Source of the DNA: CBDDBH01 sp965225625
Lineage (GTDB): Bacteria; Pseudomonadota; Gammaproteobacteria; JADZEE01
NCBI GenBank assembly: GCA_965225625.1
Contig: CBDDBH010000017.1
Coordinates: forward strand, 1-64,000
DNA: 64,000 nucleotides
Reading direction: 5' to 3'
A model generated the notes under the pieces. The model was not told the origin of the DNA, searched no databases, and saw only the letters and a program-made list of their open reading frames with translations. The translations under genes and the position numbers were made by a program. Each line of letters begins with the position of its first letter. The stretch's first letter is position 1. This document shows, piece by piece, positions 8,327 through 16,886 of the stretch.

Positions 8327-8695
8327 TTACACTGCTGACCGTCGATCGTTTTCCGGTAATCGAAACCGTTTTAATCGACGCACTGAGCGTAGATCGATCC
8401 CTTCAATAATGCACTGCCATTCGCTGCGTTGCAGCCGCTGTTTGACCTCGCTATTCCACCGAACCTGGAACTGACCGCGTTCGAGTTTCTTACTCCACAG
8501 ACAATATCCGTCCGACTCAAAGTACAGCGCTTTTAATAACGTACGCCGGCGATTGACGAAAACGTACAGTGCCCCATCGAGGGGCTCCTCGTGTAACGCC
8601 TGCCGCACCAACGCCGATAAACCATGGAACGATTGACGCATATCAGTCGGTGCCCGACATAACCATATACGCAAACCCGATGGGGGCGACCACAT
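8327..8695 (-). CDS. tnpB: IS66 Orf2 accessory protein TnpB
   Basis: A 122-residue protein with the IS66 Orf2-like signature: RIWLCRAPTDMRQSFHGL, then FVNRRRTLLKALYFESDGYCLWSKKLERG. It is required for efficient transposition of IS66-type elements, but its biochemical role is not established. Its ATG overlaps the TnpA stop by one base (TGATG), pointing to coupled translation. Confidence 0.94.
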   Translation of the reverse strand: MWSPPSGLRIWLCRAPTDMRQSFHGLSALVRQALHEEPLDGALYVFVNRRRTLLKALYFESDGYCLWSKKLERGQFQVRWNSEVKQRLQRSEWQCIIEGIDLRSVRRLKRFRLPENDRRSAV

Positions 8696-8985
8696 CAGTG
8701 CCGTGACACACGTAGCACGATGTCATCACCGAGCGCTAACTCGATATCCCATTGTGCATTGGTTAATGGTTGTAACGGGGCCAACTCGACGAAACGTGTT
8801 TCCGCCTTCCCTATCTGAGCGTCCCTCGCTGACCTCGACTTCCTTTTACTGAACGTCGAATATCCAATTCCTCGCTCAGCACAGAATGCGCGGATCGATG
8901 AACCGCTTTGTGCCTGCTCCGCTAATAGGCCACGCCACTCATCCGCACTACGTCGTTTGTTCCGAGGTTTTCCGTGATCATTCAT
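8695..8985 (-). CDS. tnpA: IS66 Orf1 protein TnpA (helix-turn-helix)
   Basis: A 96-residue protein with the N-terminal helix-turn-helix of IS66 TnpA: EWRGLLAEQAQSGSSIRAFC then GIGYSTFSKRKSR. It is the first gene of the element and is read towards tnpB and tnpC. It is probably a DNA-binding partner of the transposase. Confidence 0.9.
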   Translation of the reverse strand: MNDHGKPRNKRRSADEWRGLLAEQAQSGSSIRAFCAERGIGYSTFSKRKSRSARDAQIGKAETRFVELAPLQPLTNAQWDIELALGDDIVLRVSRH

Positions 8986-9141
8986 TTACCAAGCTCCCGA
9001 TTGACTGGGAAACCTGGCAAACTAAACCATCTGCCCGCTGCCGTGAATAACGGCCTGGATTGACCGGTTACGTTGCAGACGCCGTAGAGGTGGTGGTCGG
9101 TTAAGTCGGCGAGGGTATCGAGGGCAAACATATTCGCGGAG

Positions 9142-9585
9142 TCACTGATTGACGACGCTCGCCTCCATAAAGTCTATAAAGGCGGAATTGTAAAGTTCTT
9201 TCAGTTCAGCCCACTCGGTTGCGTAACCACCGCGTTTAAACACATACCGGTAGCTCGCGATGGGGAGTTGCTCCCTCCGTAACGCTCCCGACGCTACCCT
9301 ATCGTATTCCCACTCCCAGCGTCCAAGAACGTCTCTGACCAAAGTGGTTCTCCTGACCGCATCTGTTTCTTCTGGCGAACTCGTACCCCATTCGAGCCGA
9401 GTCAAATCTGGATTCAGAAGCGTTCTGTTTTGTGCATCAAGTTGCACTTGCAAACGGTTGTAGGCGGCCTGCTCATTCAGGTGGTTGTTGTTCTGGCGCA
9501 ATTCGTAGGCCAGCAAAAAGATGCCGAATAACACGCCGATATTGGCAACGATTTCCACATAGCTCTTGATGGTCTGTGCGTTCAT
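9142..9585 (-). CDS. Small protein with one N-terminal membrane helix (dispersed paralogue family)
   Basis: A 147-residue member of the family also seen at 1721, 11733, 12332 and 12895. The start MNAQTIKSYVE has a GGGAGAGAG site. A helix at about residues 10-28 (IVANIGVLFGIFLLAYEL) is followed by RQNNNHLNEQAAYNRLQVQ, closely like HKLNQNNRHLEEQAD in the broken copy at 12895. The rest is helical and charged (RWEWEYDRVASGALRREQLP) and ends near FIDFMEASVVNQ, like the FMDTQV end of the other copy. No function is known. It lies 11 bp upstream of the start of the zinc-ribbon gene that IS66 split, so the two probably formed one transcript. Confidence 0.72.
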   Translation of the reverse strand: MNAQTIKSYVEIVANIGVLFGIFLLAYELRQNNNHLNEQAAYNRLQVQLDAQNRTLLNPDLTRLEWGTSSPEETDAVRRTTLVRDVLGRWEWEYDRVASGALRREQLPIASYRYVFKRGGYATEWAELKELYNSAFIDFMEASVVNQ

Positions 9586-10183
9586 GGCTCTCTCCCGTTG
9601 ACTGGGGAAAGCATATACCGTTGAGTGCGTTCACTGGATGGCAAGGACGGGAACCATCACCCGAACCGTCGGAATCCCAATCCCGGCATACCCCCGGACC
9701 GAGAAAACCGCTAGCGCGGCAAACCATGCAGCGACGCTCCGCTTTACGACCCAACTTCCGTGAGCCGTGTGGGAGCATAGACGTTGATCCCCAAAAAATG
9801 TGGGGAGCGAATTACGTATTCGCACTTCGTTGAAAAAAGGGGGGCACAGACTCGGTTGCAACTTTATACGTGTTCATTATTTACCACGATTCTGGAGCCT
9901 GATTTGCTGAGAATAACGTGGTGATAATCCCGAAGAATACTTGGTTATCAGCTAAGTCATTGAAGTACCGTTACCGCGTAGTTCGTGGAATACCCATTAT
10001 GTTAAATAGGAACCGCCATAACGGACGTTAGGCAGGGTTGCTGTTGCAGGTCTACCAATGGACGAACACGGCGTAGAAGCGTACACGACCAGCCTCGTGA
10101 CATAGTGTGTACGTACGTGAGACGTGAGGGAAACAGTGCGAGGGCGGGGGTTATCGCAGCCCCGTTAACGCACCGTGTTGCAC
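9586..10183. other. Non-coding stretch, nothing recognised
   Basis: About 600 bp lies between two minus-strand genes. The frames open here have no start site or composition that would support a gene. I see no complete tRNA, array or strong terminator. A short inverted repeat, TGATAA and TTATCA, lies near 9923-9951, but its loop is long. Confidence 0.5.
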
Positions 10184-10561
10184 TTACCCGTTGTCCGTAG
10201 GCTCTGGTCCGTCCGTCCCTTGCTCTAATAGCGTCTCGGTGCCTTTAGGTAATCGCTGCAACCCCAGCTCAGCTAACAGCGCATCATCTGCGAATAACGC
10301 GTCCTTAAGCTCAGCAATCATTTCCACATACGGTTTCTGCGCGTTGGGATCTAATTCCTGATATTCAATCGCCATGAGATTTGGGATCGCTTTGTCTAAT
10401 AGGATTTGAGCCGCCCTGACTTGTGTCGTGTCCAGTTCCAACTCACCATCCACGCACTTCTTCAACCGTGAGACGATGTTTCCTGCGCTGATCGAAGCAC
10501 GTACATTCTCCACCTGTCTTCGGGTCATCGAGTTGTACCGAAAAGTTGGTGTGGTTGGCAT
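10184..10561 (-). CDS. Phage terminase small-subunit-like protein
   Basis: From MPTTPTFRYN the product has 125 residues; a longer start at 10615 is possible, and neither has a clear ribosome site. The conserved block (VENVRASISAGNIVSRLKK, then a charged loop, TQVRAAQILLDKAIPNL and TAIEYQELD-like MAIEYQELD) is the helical DNA-binding region found in small proteins annotated as terminase small subunits or in phage remnants. No large subunit, portal or capsid gene is near. It is therefore an orphan relic of a prophage that lies just outside the tRNA-Gly repeat. Confidence 0.5.
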   Translation of the reverse strand: MPTTPTFRYNSMTRRQVENVRASISAGNIVSRLKKCVDGELELDTTQVRAAQILLDKAIPNLMAIEYQELDPNAQKPYVEMIAELKDALFADDALLAELGLQRLPKGTETLLEQGTDGPEPTDNG

Positions 10562-10756
10562 CGAGGCTGTCCATTTAAATGGTTGATAGTAATAGACGAA
10601 AAGTAGCCAATGCACTCACTTGATTGTCGCGTTGTTCGTTCGATAAACGGTGCGTGCTGGAAATGATGCAAAATGCTAACAATGGTAGGAATGTGTATCC
10701 CAGCAGAGTCCAGTTATCGTTCAGAAAAAGAGCGACTTAAGGGCATCGGACGTGAT

Positions 10757-10805
<49 letters not shown>

Positions 10806-10874
10806 ATCAAATACTTAGCGGTGGTGGGATAAAACTGGCTTAAAGAATGGGATAAAACCCTTGTCCCAGTGTTG

Positions 10875-11688
10875 TTAAAGGTCCTGAATGTCGAGGTCTG
10901 CAGCAACCTGAACAAAGTGATGGTCGCGTAGCTCACCACCCCCCAAATAAAAATCAGTAGTTTTCCTATCTGGGGGCGACATCAGCATTCGGATATAGTC
11001 TTTTGGGTAACCTTTCTCTTCGTACAGCCTCGCACCGAGTGATCGAATTTCATGGAACCCAGGACGCTCCGTGGAAGGCATCGTGTTAAACGGTGCTAAG
11101 TCATTTCTGATCGCTGCGAACGTGTGAGTGAGATAGCTTGGTGTGAAATAGGTCCAATGGGGTTTCTTATTTAGATCGGCCCGTTTCCGTGATTGTGGTT
11201 GGAAGTGAACCAGGTAGGGGGAATGGGTTCCGTCCTTTGATTTCTTGATTATCCGGGTAATTGCTGGCGTCACGGGGATCTTAATAAACGCCATGTCGGA
11301 ATCACCGGATGTCTTGTCGCGGATGATATAAATCTGTCCGTCCCTAATGTCTTTGGTGATGTCGAGATTCACGACTTCGCTGCGGGCCTGTAGTGTGATC
11401 AGCGAGAACTTCATCGCGCCTGGAGCCACAAGGGGGATGCCTCGTGAATGGCCCAGAACCACTCCGGTGTGATGCGCTGGCGCTTTTCCGGTTGATCTCT
11501 AGCTTTTTACTGACTGAGCGTTTCAGAGTGGCTGCTGCTTCGTTATAGCTCGCGTACCCACGTGCGATTGCGAACTCCCATAGGTCAACTAATCGGGCGC
11601 GGTGTTTGTTGTAGGTCTCGTTGCCGACGTTCTGCCCGTCGAGAAATTTGTTCCACCCAGTATCCTGCGCCGCCGGGGACAAATCCAT
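10875..11688 (-). pseudogene. Tyrosine-type phage integrase, frameshifted
   Basis: The N-terminal frame gives a core-binding segment (NVGNETYNKHRARLVDLWEF then AIARGYASYNEAA and SVSKKLEINRK). The C-terminal frame, from about base 11462, carries the catalytic domain: KIPVTPAITRIIKKS, then FHEIRSLGARLYEEKGYP with the conserved His-x-x-Arg, and TTDFYLGGG with the usual Tyr nucleophile. The Arg of the first box and the Lys region lie across the frameshift. It points towards the tRNA-Gly repeat at 10757. It probably drove integration there before it was inactivated, and its 5' end merges with the 36-bp repeat. Confidence 0.75.
11653..11688. repeat. 36-bp direct repeat, copy 2
   Basis: Identical to 2662-2697. 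It contains the apparent first 12 codons of the integrase remnant on the minus strand and lies 44 bp upstream of the next plus-strand gene. Confidence 0.8.
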
Positions 11689-11732
11689 TTGGGCTATGCT
11701 TGGGTAATCACATCAACGACCAAGGGGGCATC

Positions 11733-12266
11733 ATGGGAACCATTACATTGGAGCAACTGTTATACGTCAGTGAAATGGCCGCCGCAGTTGCAGTCATCGC
11801 CACGCTTGCGTATCTGGCTGTCCAGGTTCGCTATGCACGGTTGGCGTCTGCCGACGTGAACAGACATTATCAAGCGGAAGGGGTTACACAGATGGCGCTT
11901 GCCTACGCGACTAATCCGGGCTTGGGCAAACTGTGGGCCAAAGCACAACCCGAGGCTGATTCAACGTACCAAGCAATTGCAGAGGATCTAGGTGTTAGTG
12001 TTGATGAGGCAATACAGATTGATTACGTGAGTGTCTATTGGATGTGGCTACATTGGGGCCAATATGCATCCATTAGCACACCTGTGGATCTTGCTGAGCT
12101 GGAGCATCTTGTTTCGGAATTTTATTCGGTGCCGCCGGTATCGGTTTCTTGGCAAAGAAGCCGATATCACAAGAATCTATTGGATAGGCGTTTTGTACGA
12201 TTCGTCGATCACGCCGTTGAGAAAAAGCACGAACGAGACCGTGCTGGATTAGACGCGACTTCATAA
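11733..12266 (+). CDS. Small protein with one N-terminal membrane helix (dispersed paralogue family)
   Basis: The 177-residue product starts MGTITLEQLLYVSEM, with AAGGGGG upstream. The helix covers about residues 13-35 (MAAAVAVIATLAYLAVQVR) and is followed by a soluble helical region (AEGVTQMALAYATNPGLGKL), Trp-rich turns (YWMWLHWGQY) and a basic end (RRFVRFVDHAVEKKHERDR). The ITLEQ opening links it to the next gene. Nothing suggests an enzyme. A GCTATGCTT box about 35 bp before the start resembles the -10-like GCTATCCTT in front of the next two family genes. Confidence 0.72.
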   Translation: MGTITLEQLLYVSEMAAAVAVIATLAYLAVQVRYARLASADVNRHYQAEGVTQMALAYATNPGLGKLWAKAQPEADSTYQAIAEDLGVSVDEAIQIDYVSVYWMWLHWGQYASISTPVDLAELEHLVSEFYSVPPVSVSWQRSRYHKNLLDRRFVRFVDHAVEKKHERDRAGLDATS

Positions 12267-12294
12267 ATCCGCTGCGAGCAGTCCATCCCCTGCG

Positions 12295-12324
12295 CTATCC
12301 TTCCGGTATCAACCCACCGGGAGG
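12295..12324 (+). promoter_or_regulatory. Shared 30-bp leader with ribosome site, copy 1
   Basis: This matches 12860-12889 at 29 of 30 positions. It runs from CTATCCTT, a possible -10 element, to CACCGGGAGG, the ribosome site, 7 bp before the ATG. The two genes that follow have different coding sequences, so the leader was duplicated or conserved apart from them. Confidence 0.6.
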
Positions 12325-12331
12325 TAAGCAC

Positions 12332-12844
12332 ATGGACATCACACTGGAGCAGGCATCATTCATTGCGGAGATAGCTGGCGTATTGGCTATTGTTATTTCA
12401 CTCGTCTACCTCGCTTTGCAGGTGGGGCAGAACACCCGTACCACGCGCTTGGAGAGCGTTCACGCCATTAGCACTGAGTTCAATAACTTCTATGACATGC
12501 TGGCATCCAGCCGGGAGCTGTCAGATATTTGGTACCGTGGCATGTTTGATTTCCACAGTTTGGATACGACCGAACAAGTACGGTACACACTCGTAGTAAC
12601 GCGTGCCATGCGGACGTGGCACGAGCAATATTTTCAGTGGCGTGAGGGAGTCATGGATGCGGAATTTTGGCAATCATGGCAGGCGCTGTTGTCGGATGTC
12701 ATGCAATACCCAGGTTTCCAGGAAGTATGGACGCAGCGCAAGCACCACTACTCGGAGGGTTTCCAAAGTGTCGTCGATACAGTTGTCGCCGAGCTGAAGG
12801 ACGCGAAACCGCTCTACGAGCCGCCACCCGCAAGTTCGGGGTAA
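12332..12844 (+). CDS. Small protein with one N-terminal membrane helix (dispersed paralogue family)
   Basis: The 170-residue product starts MDITLEQASFIAEIAGV behind GGGAGG. The helix lies at about residues 10-32 (AGVLAIVISLVYLALQVGQN). The soluble part has RAMRTWHEQYFQWREGVMD, close in character to SREHHWFQYQDGVLDEATW in the copy at 1721, and ends in a Pro-rich tail. This WxxxxFQ(W/Y)xxGVxD motif is the best shared mark of the family. It lies between two related genes and has its own leader, so it may be independently expressed. Confidence 0.75.
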   Translation: MDITLEQASFIAEIAGVLAIVISLVYLALQVGQNTRTTRLESVHAISTEFNNFYDMLASSRELSDIWYRGMFDFHSLDTTEQVRYTLVVTRAMRTWHEQYFQWREGVMDAEFWQSWQALLSDVMQYPGFQEVWTQRKHHYSEGFQSVVDTVVAELKDAKPLYEPPPASSG

Positions 12845-12859
12845 TGCCTGCTCAGAAAG

Positions 12860-12889
12860 CTATCCTTGCGGTATCAACCCACCGGGAGG
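12860..12889 (+). promoter_or_regulatory. Shared 30-bp leader with ribosome site, copy 2
   Basis: Same element as at 12295-12324 with one difference (CTTG for CTTC). It begins 16 bp after the previous stop and supplies GGGAGG to the broken family gene that starts 6 bp downstream. Confidence 0.6.
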
Positions 12890-12894
12890 ACACC

Positions 12895-13359
12895 ATGAAC
12901 ACCGAGAAGATGAGTCATGTCGTATCGATGACGGCCAACGTGGGTGTGCTGATTGGGCTGTCGTTATTGGTGCATAAGTTGAATCAGAATAATCGGCATC
13001 TGGAAGAGCAGGCAGATACTTGGGCCGTAGAAAGGCGGGTTACCGGTGCCAATATGGTAGGGACAAATTCAGATGTAGCCCGTCTCATTTATCCGCACCT
13101 GACGGAGCAGTCGTTGAGTCCGCTCGATGAATGACGCAGGGAGATATTGCTCCACAGTCGATACGTTGACTGGCAATGGTCGTTTATCAGGGTGCGTTCA
13201 GGGCTTATTAAGGAGTTTGATTCAGTTGACGTGTTGGCAACTGCCTTTCGTCATGACATCAAACAAACCAAAGGCGAAGAAGTGTGGCAGAAACGAAAAG
13301 CCGTATACCGACCTGACTTCGTCGAGTTCATGGACACCCAGGTCATTGGTCCCGGATAG
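12895..13359 (+). pseudogene. Single-helix membrane protein (MNTEKM type), one nonsense codon
   Basis: The gene runs in one frame from MNTEKMSHVV to DFMDTQ-like EFMDTQVIGPG, but a TGA interrupts it at 13132-13134 after SPLDE. The sequence resumes directly with RREILLHSRYVDWQWSF, so only a single base change need separate it from a working gene of about 154 residues. Its middle (QNNRHLEEQAD) closely matches the copy at 9142. It is the template for the two fragments at 3955 and 5366. Either a nonsense mutation or a sequencing error explains it. Confidence 0.8.
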
Positions 13360-13410
13360 ACTCCCCATCGCCAGTCTGCGAAGCTCCCGTAACACAAGTC
13401 GGAGACAGAC

Positions 13411-14307
13411 ATGAACAACCGACGTCGATTTCTGCGATACACCGGAGTTGCAGCCTTGGCTGCATCGATGCCTAACTTCGTGTTGGCTGTGGATCGTCCG
13501 CGATTACCCAAACGTCCCATCCCCGGCACGGATGATACGCTGGCAATCGTTGGCCTTGGCAATTCCAATGCGTTTAGGCAGGGCCATCCTGAAGCGTCGC
13601 GGAGCCTGATCGAACTTTTTGTGGATCACGGCGGTTCGTACATCGACTGTGGTGGGCCGAGCCGTTTCGTTGTTGGCGAAGTTGCGCAAACGCTAAACGC
13701 CAGCGACCAACTATTCCTAGGGTCGTACTTCACCAATAAAGATGGAACATCGGATCGGACGGAGGCAAAACGATTGCTCGCGCTTACAGGTAAGCAGCAA
13801 CTGGATCTGATGCACTCTTACCCCACCCACGCCGAACCGAATTGGGACAGATTCAGACGTTTCAAGGAGGAGGGGCTGACACGTTACATAGGCATCGCTC
13901 GGCACCGGAAAGAATTTTACCCGACGATGATGCGCATGATGCAGACGGGCACTTTAGACTTTCTGCAGGTCAACTATTCGCTACTTGAGACTGAGGCCGA
14001 GGAGCGCGTTTTACCTATGGCCCAGGATCTCGGTGTCGCCGTCACAATCAATCGGCCTTTCATCAACGGGCGTTATTTCCAGCTGGTCAAAGGGCATGAG
14101 CTGCCTCCCTGGGCGGCTGACTATGACATCGAGAGCTGGGCGCAGTTCTCAATCAAGTTCATCGTGTCTCATCCAGCGGTAAACTGTGTTCTTACGGAAA
14201 CTGCAAACCCCAAACACGCCCTTGACAATATTGGGGGCGGATTGGGGCAGCTGCCTGAAAAAAAGGTCCGGCAGCGGATGCTGCAGGTAATTCGCGGACT
14301 GGGTTAG
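13411..14307 (+). CDS. Exported aldo/keto-reductase-fold protein, probably not a normal AKR
   Basis: The 298-residue product has a Tat-like signal (NRRRFLRYTGVAALAASM). The AKR barrel then follows: VGLGNSNAF, GGSYIDCGGPSRFVVGEVAQ, LDLMHSYPTHAEPNW, FKEEGLTRYIGIARH, LDFLQVNYSLLE and VSHPAVNCVLTETANPKH. The Asp of the catalytic set (YIDC) and the His (MHS) are kept. The Tyr normally in the following YG turn is replaced (GGPSRF), and the Lys at the end of the next strand is missing (LGSYF). It may bind a cofactor without normal turnover. It lies between the broken membrane-protein gene and a 38-bp repeat, and is absent at the related locus near 5.48 kb. Confidence 0.78.
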   Translation: MNNRRRFLRYTGVAALAASMPNFVLAVDRPRLPKRPIPGTDDTLAIVGLGNSNAFRQGHPEASRSLIELFVDHGGSYIDCGGPSRFVVGEVAQTLNASDQLFLGSYFTNKDGTSDRTEAKRLLALTGKQQLDLMHSYPTHAEPNWDRFRRFKEEGLTRYIGIARHRKEFYPTMMRMMQTGTLDFLQVNYSLLETEAEERVLPMAQDLGVAVTINRPFINGRYFQLVKGHELPPWAADYDIESWAQFSIKFIVSHPAVNCVLTETANPKHALDNIGGGLGQLPEKKVRQRMLQVIRGLG

Positions 14308-14318
14308 TCGCTCTCGTG

Positions 14319-14356
14319 TTCTTCTTCTACACCCGGCATCATCCGAGGGAGGTGTA
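14319..14356. repeat. 38-bp direct repeat, copy 2
   Basis: Identical to 5479-5516. It begins 12 bp after the stop of the aldo/keto-reductase-fold gene. Its ends can pair (TACACC with GGTGTA). Confidence 0.8.
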
Positions 14357-14500
14357 AGGCTGCCTCAGACCGCCAATTCGCTTTATCCCAACTTTACGTA
14401 AGCGTTTGATTCTCAATGCGGGAAATGCAGGTTTTGTAACGCGGTGATTTGCGGTAAATTTCGTAGTGAAATTAAATGGTTGGTGTGGCTTGGTTGGCCA

Positions 14501-14549
<49 letters not shown>

Positions 14550-14617
14550 TATTCGGATTTTTACCAAAATGCGCGGAAAACGGTGTCCGAAAATGACACC
14601 TTTTCTCCTCGATAAGA

Positions 14618-16027
14618 TTAAAGAAGCGCCTTGATATCCGCCACCATCTTTGGGTGATCGGGAGCGAAGTCCGTCGAGCTGCCGCCAATGGCGAAACTCA
14701 AGTGGCCGTCATCTAAGCTGAGCTGAGGCGCTGCTAAGGTCTCGTCATAACGAAAATGCATTTCGCGGATTGCGGCGGCGACGGTGTCTTTGAGTTCCGG
14801 GTCATAAAGCATCACCATCAAAGCGCCGACCACGGATGCGAATCCCATCGTGACCACTAGGATCACGCGATCCATATCGAGGCCCATGCTATTCATGTCC
14901 ACATGCATGGGCATTTCCCGACCCAGCAACTCGTCAATTTGCTGCGACATAGTGCCTACCATTGATTCCGTCATCTGATCGATTTGTGACCGAATAAGGT
15001 CCTGGTCATCGTCACTGTTAATGTCGTTGGTGTCCGGAGCGAGTTCCTCCGCTTCCTCTAGCGGCGCAACATCCGCTTGTGACTGCTTAAATGCGGGCCC
15101 GACCATAAGATCCAATTCATCACACAGCGCTTGTCGTATCTCGTCTTCCTCAAACTCCTTCGCGGCGCGCTGAGGGTCGACTATGCGCTCTTCCAGTGCA
15201 GTATCTATTTCCAATCGGCCGTCACGTAGCGTGCAACGGCAAAGGGCCGGTTGGCCGATGTTGCGGATGCGGATGGTGTTGATGGCCGCCTTTACCTTCT
15301 CAAATGGCGCTTCCGAAGATTCTTCGTTGTCCGGACTTTGCATATCCTGCATGGATTTCAACGCCGCTCCCAATGGCGAAATCACGGAGCGAAACAAACG
15401 CAAACCACAATGTTCATCCCACGGCATGCTGCCCCAATCGAATTGCCATTCAGGATCTTTGCCCAGACATTCATGAATGGTTGCTATTGCGCTGGACCAC
15501 TCGTGCTCGACGGCTTCAAGCCCGGCGAGGAATTCCTGCGGCAAGTCCTCCATGGCCATCGCTTCGAAGGAATCATCAGTCTCAGCGGAAGTGTCTATCA
15601 CATCGTCGTTCGCTGACTCCACACTATCTTGTATGTCTTCCATTATCTCCGACATGCCAGCAGCCATCTCATCCATGAGTTGCTCCGGGTCGGCGCCGGT
15701 GAGTACCTCGAAAGTTTTGGCCATATTAATCTTCAAGCCGGTCTCGGTGCCGACGACGGCGAACGGCATTTGTTGCTGATCGGATTCACCCTCAAATTCA
15801 AAGGTCATGTCTACCGGCACTACCACCATGTCCTGGTGGTTTTGGGGCTCTCCAATCTGGTAGGACATGGTTTCGCCGTCACGCAGGGTTTGCACGCTGG
15901 ACCCGTCCTCGTCCTCGTCGGCTATCAGCGCCTTGAGAGCCTGCACATCGCCTTCGCTCATGTGCTTCAAGAACGATGTGACAACTTGAACTGCGGATTC
16001 TAAAGTCGGTGGATTGTCGTCGGGCAT
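14618..16027 (-). CDS. Acidic 469-residue protein of unknown function
   Basis: The start MPDDNPPTLESAV has AAGGAG upstream. The first 110 residues look like a small alpha-plus-beta domain of the NTF2 or lipoprotein-tail kind (VVTSFLKHMSEGDVQALKAL, then MTFEFEGESDQQQMPFAVVG). The centre is strongly acidic and Met-rich (LMDEMAAGMSEIMEDIQDS). Near the C-terminus one possible membrane helix follows (VILVVTMGFASVVGALMVML). It ends in a beta-rich part. No signal peptide or catalytic motif is seen, and I do not recognise the family. It is the first gene outside the tRNA-Gly element and probably belongs to the resident chromosome. Confidence 0.7.
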   Translation of the reverse strand: MPDDNPPTLESAVQVVTSFLKHMSEGDVQALKALIADEDEDGSSVQTLRDGETMSYQIGEPQNHQDMVVVPVDMTFEFEGESDQQQMPFAVVGTETGLKINMAKTFEVLTGADPEQLMDEMAAGMSEIMEDIQDSVESANDDVIDTSAETDDSFEAMAMEDLPQEFLAGLEAVEHEWSSAIATIHECLGKDPEWQFDWGSMPWDEHCGLRLFRSVISPLGAALKSMQDMQSPDNEESSEAPFEKVKAAINTIRIRNIGQPALCRCTLRDGRLEIDTALEERIVDPQRAAKEFEEDEIRQALCDELDLMVGPAFKQSQADVAPLEEAEELAPDTNDINSDDDQDLIRSQIDQMTESMVGTMSQQIDELLGREMPMHVDMNSMGLDMDRVILVVTMGFASVVGALMVMLYDPELKDTVAAAIREMHFRYDETLAAPQLSLDDGHLSFAIGGSSTDFAPDHPKMVADIKALL

Positions 16028-16231
16028 GGCCTTTCTCCTTGATTGTCGGCCGAACTATCGGCTAGCCGCCAACTGATCCTTAAGCGCGTGGGGCGCTTAG
16101 GATCCTGGGTATCGTTTACTGGGACCAGCCTACCATGCCTCACGACCATCCATGTCACAATGAGACGATGGCGAAATTGTAGCGACTCGACGCGCTGTGA
16201 AGGTAGTTCCACGGTTTGGAGAATCAGGCGT

Positions 16232-16734
16232 ATGAACTTTCATATCGAGTGGCCTTTGGTAATCATGGGCATGTTCTTTTTGCTTGTCGGCATGGCGATT
16301 ATTCGTTTTGCAGTTCTTGGACGTCTGCGTACCTGGCGTAACGCGCAGAATTGGATAGATACGAATTGCGAGATTGCAGAGGCAGAATACAAACAAGACA
16401 CGGAATGGATCGAGCTTGACGACGGAACCTCGGAGACTCGAGATTGTTATCCGTGAAAATACGCATGCGATACGAGCATAACGGCAAGCAGTTTCTCGGT
16501 GGACAATACAGTATCGGCTCGAACGTCTACGATTCTGAAGCCGATGCACAGAAGATTGTAAGTAAATACCCTCCTGGGGAAACAGCGATATGCTTCGTCG
16601 ACCCAAATGCCCCCGATTCCGCAGTTTTGTCGAGGGAGTTGTCACGGGGTGGGATTTGGGTGTACTCCTTTGGAGGAGGAATCTTTTTGCTGTTTGGTTC
16701 GCTTTTGCTGCTAGGAGAATTATGGGGCAATTGA
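16232..16734 (+). pseudogene. DUF3592 membrane protein, frameshifted
   Basis: Frame 1 gives a membrane helix (MGMFFLLVGMAIIRFAVLG), then RTWRNAQNWIDTNCEIAEAEY, and stops at 16456. A one-base shift near 16436-16447 leads to IRMRYEHNGKQFLGGQYSIG, KYPPGETAICFVDPNAPDSA and a second helix (FGGGIFLLFGSLLLLGELW). Two helices around a beta domain with YxY, YPxG and DPxxPxxA motifs are the DUF3592 plan. As sequenced the gene is broken. The function of the family is unknown. Confidence 0.7.
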
Positions 16735-16886
16735 TAGGTAGCAGTGCACCGCCCGTCTGCGAAGTTCCCTTGGCCACTTCCGACAGAAAAAGGTGTCCGG
16801 TTTATTTTCCAATCCATTTCCTCTCGGTTTACAAATAAACCAGACACTCTATCTCCCGTGCTTTCGCGACGGGTTGCACCTATCGA

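Larger units (their letters stand above)
6720..9071 (-). mobile_element. IS66-family insertion sequence, complete
   Basis: The element is 2352 bp with three genes in the standard tnpA-tnpB-tnpC order on the minus strand. The left end reads GTAACCGGTTAAACGGCG. The right end, read inward, is GTAACCGGTCAATCCAGG. The GTAA tips are typical of IS66. An identical 8-bp duplication, GTTGCAGA, flanks both ends (6712-6719 and 9072-9079), the size expected for this family. All three genes are intact, so the insertion looks recent. Confidence 0.93.
6544..9131 (-). pseudogene. Small zinc-ribbon protein gene split by IS66
   Basis: Removing the IS66 element and one copy of its 8-bp duplication joins 9131-9072 to 6711-6544 in one frame of about 75 codons. 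It starts MFALDTLADLTDHHLYGVCN and continues TCSRMERLKMLVLYDRLGLD, ending in KCSHCGGRDC and RYG before TAA. CNTC and CSHC pairs about 30 residues apart form a plausible zinc ribbon. The insertion falls between the first two Cys codons. Such small Cys4 proteins are often phage- or island-encoded; the function is unknown. The gene is too short and too split to appear in ordinary gene finding. Confidence 0.7.
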
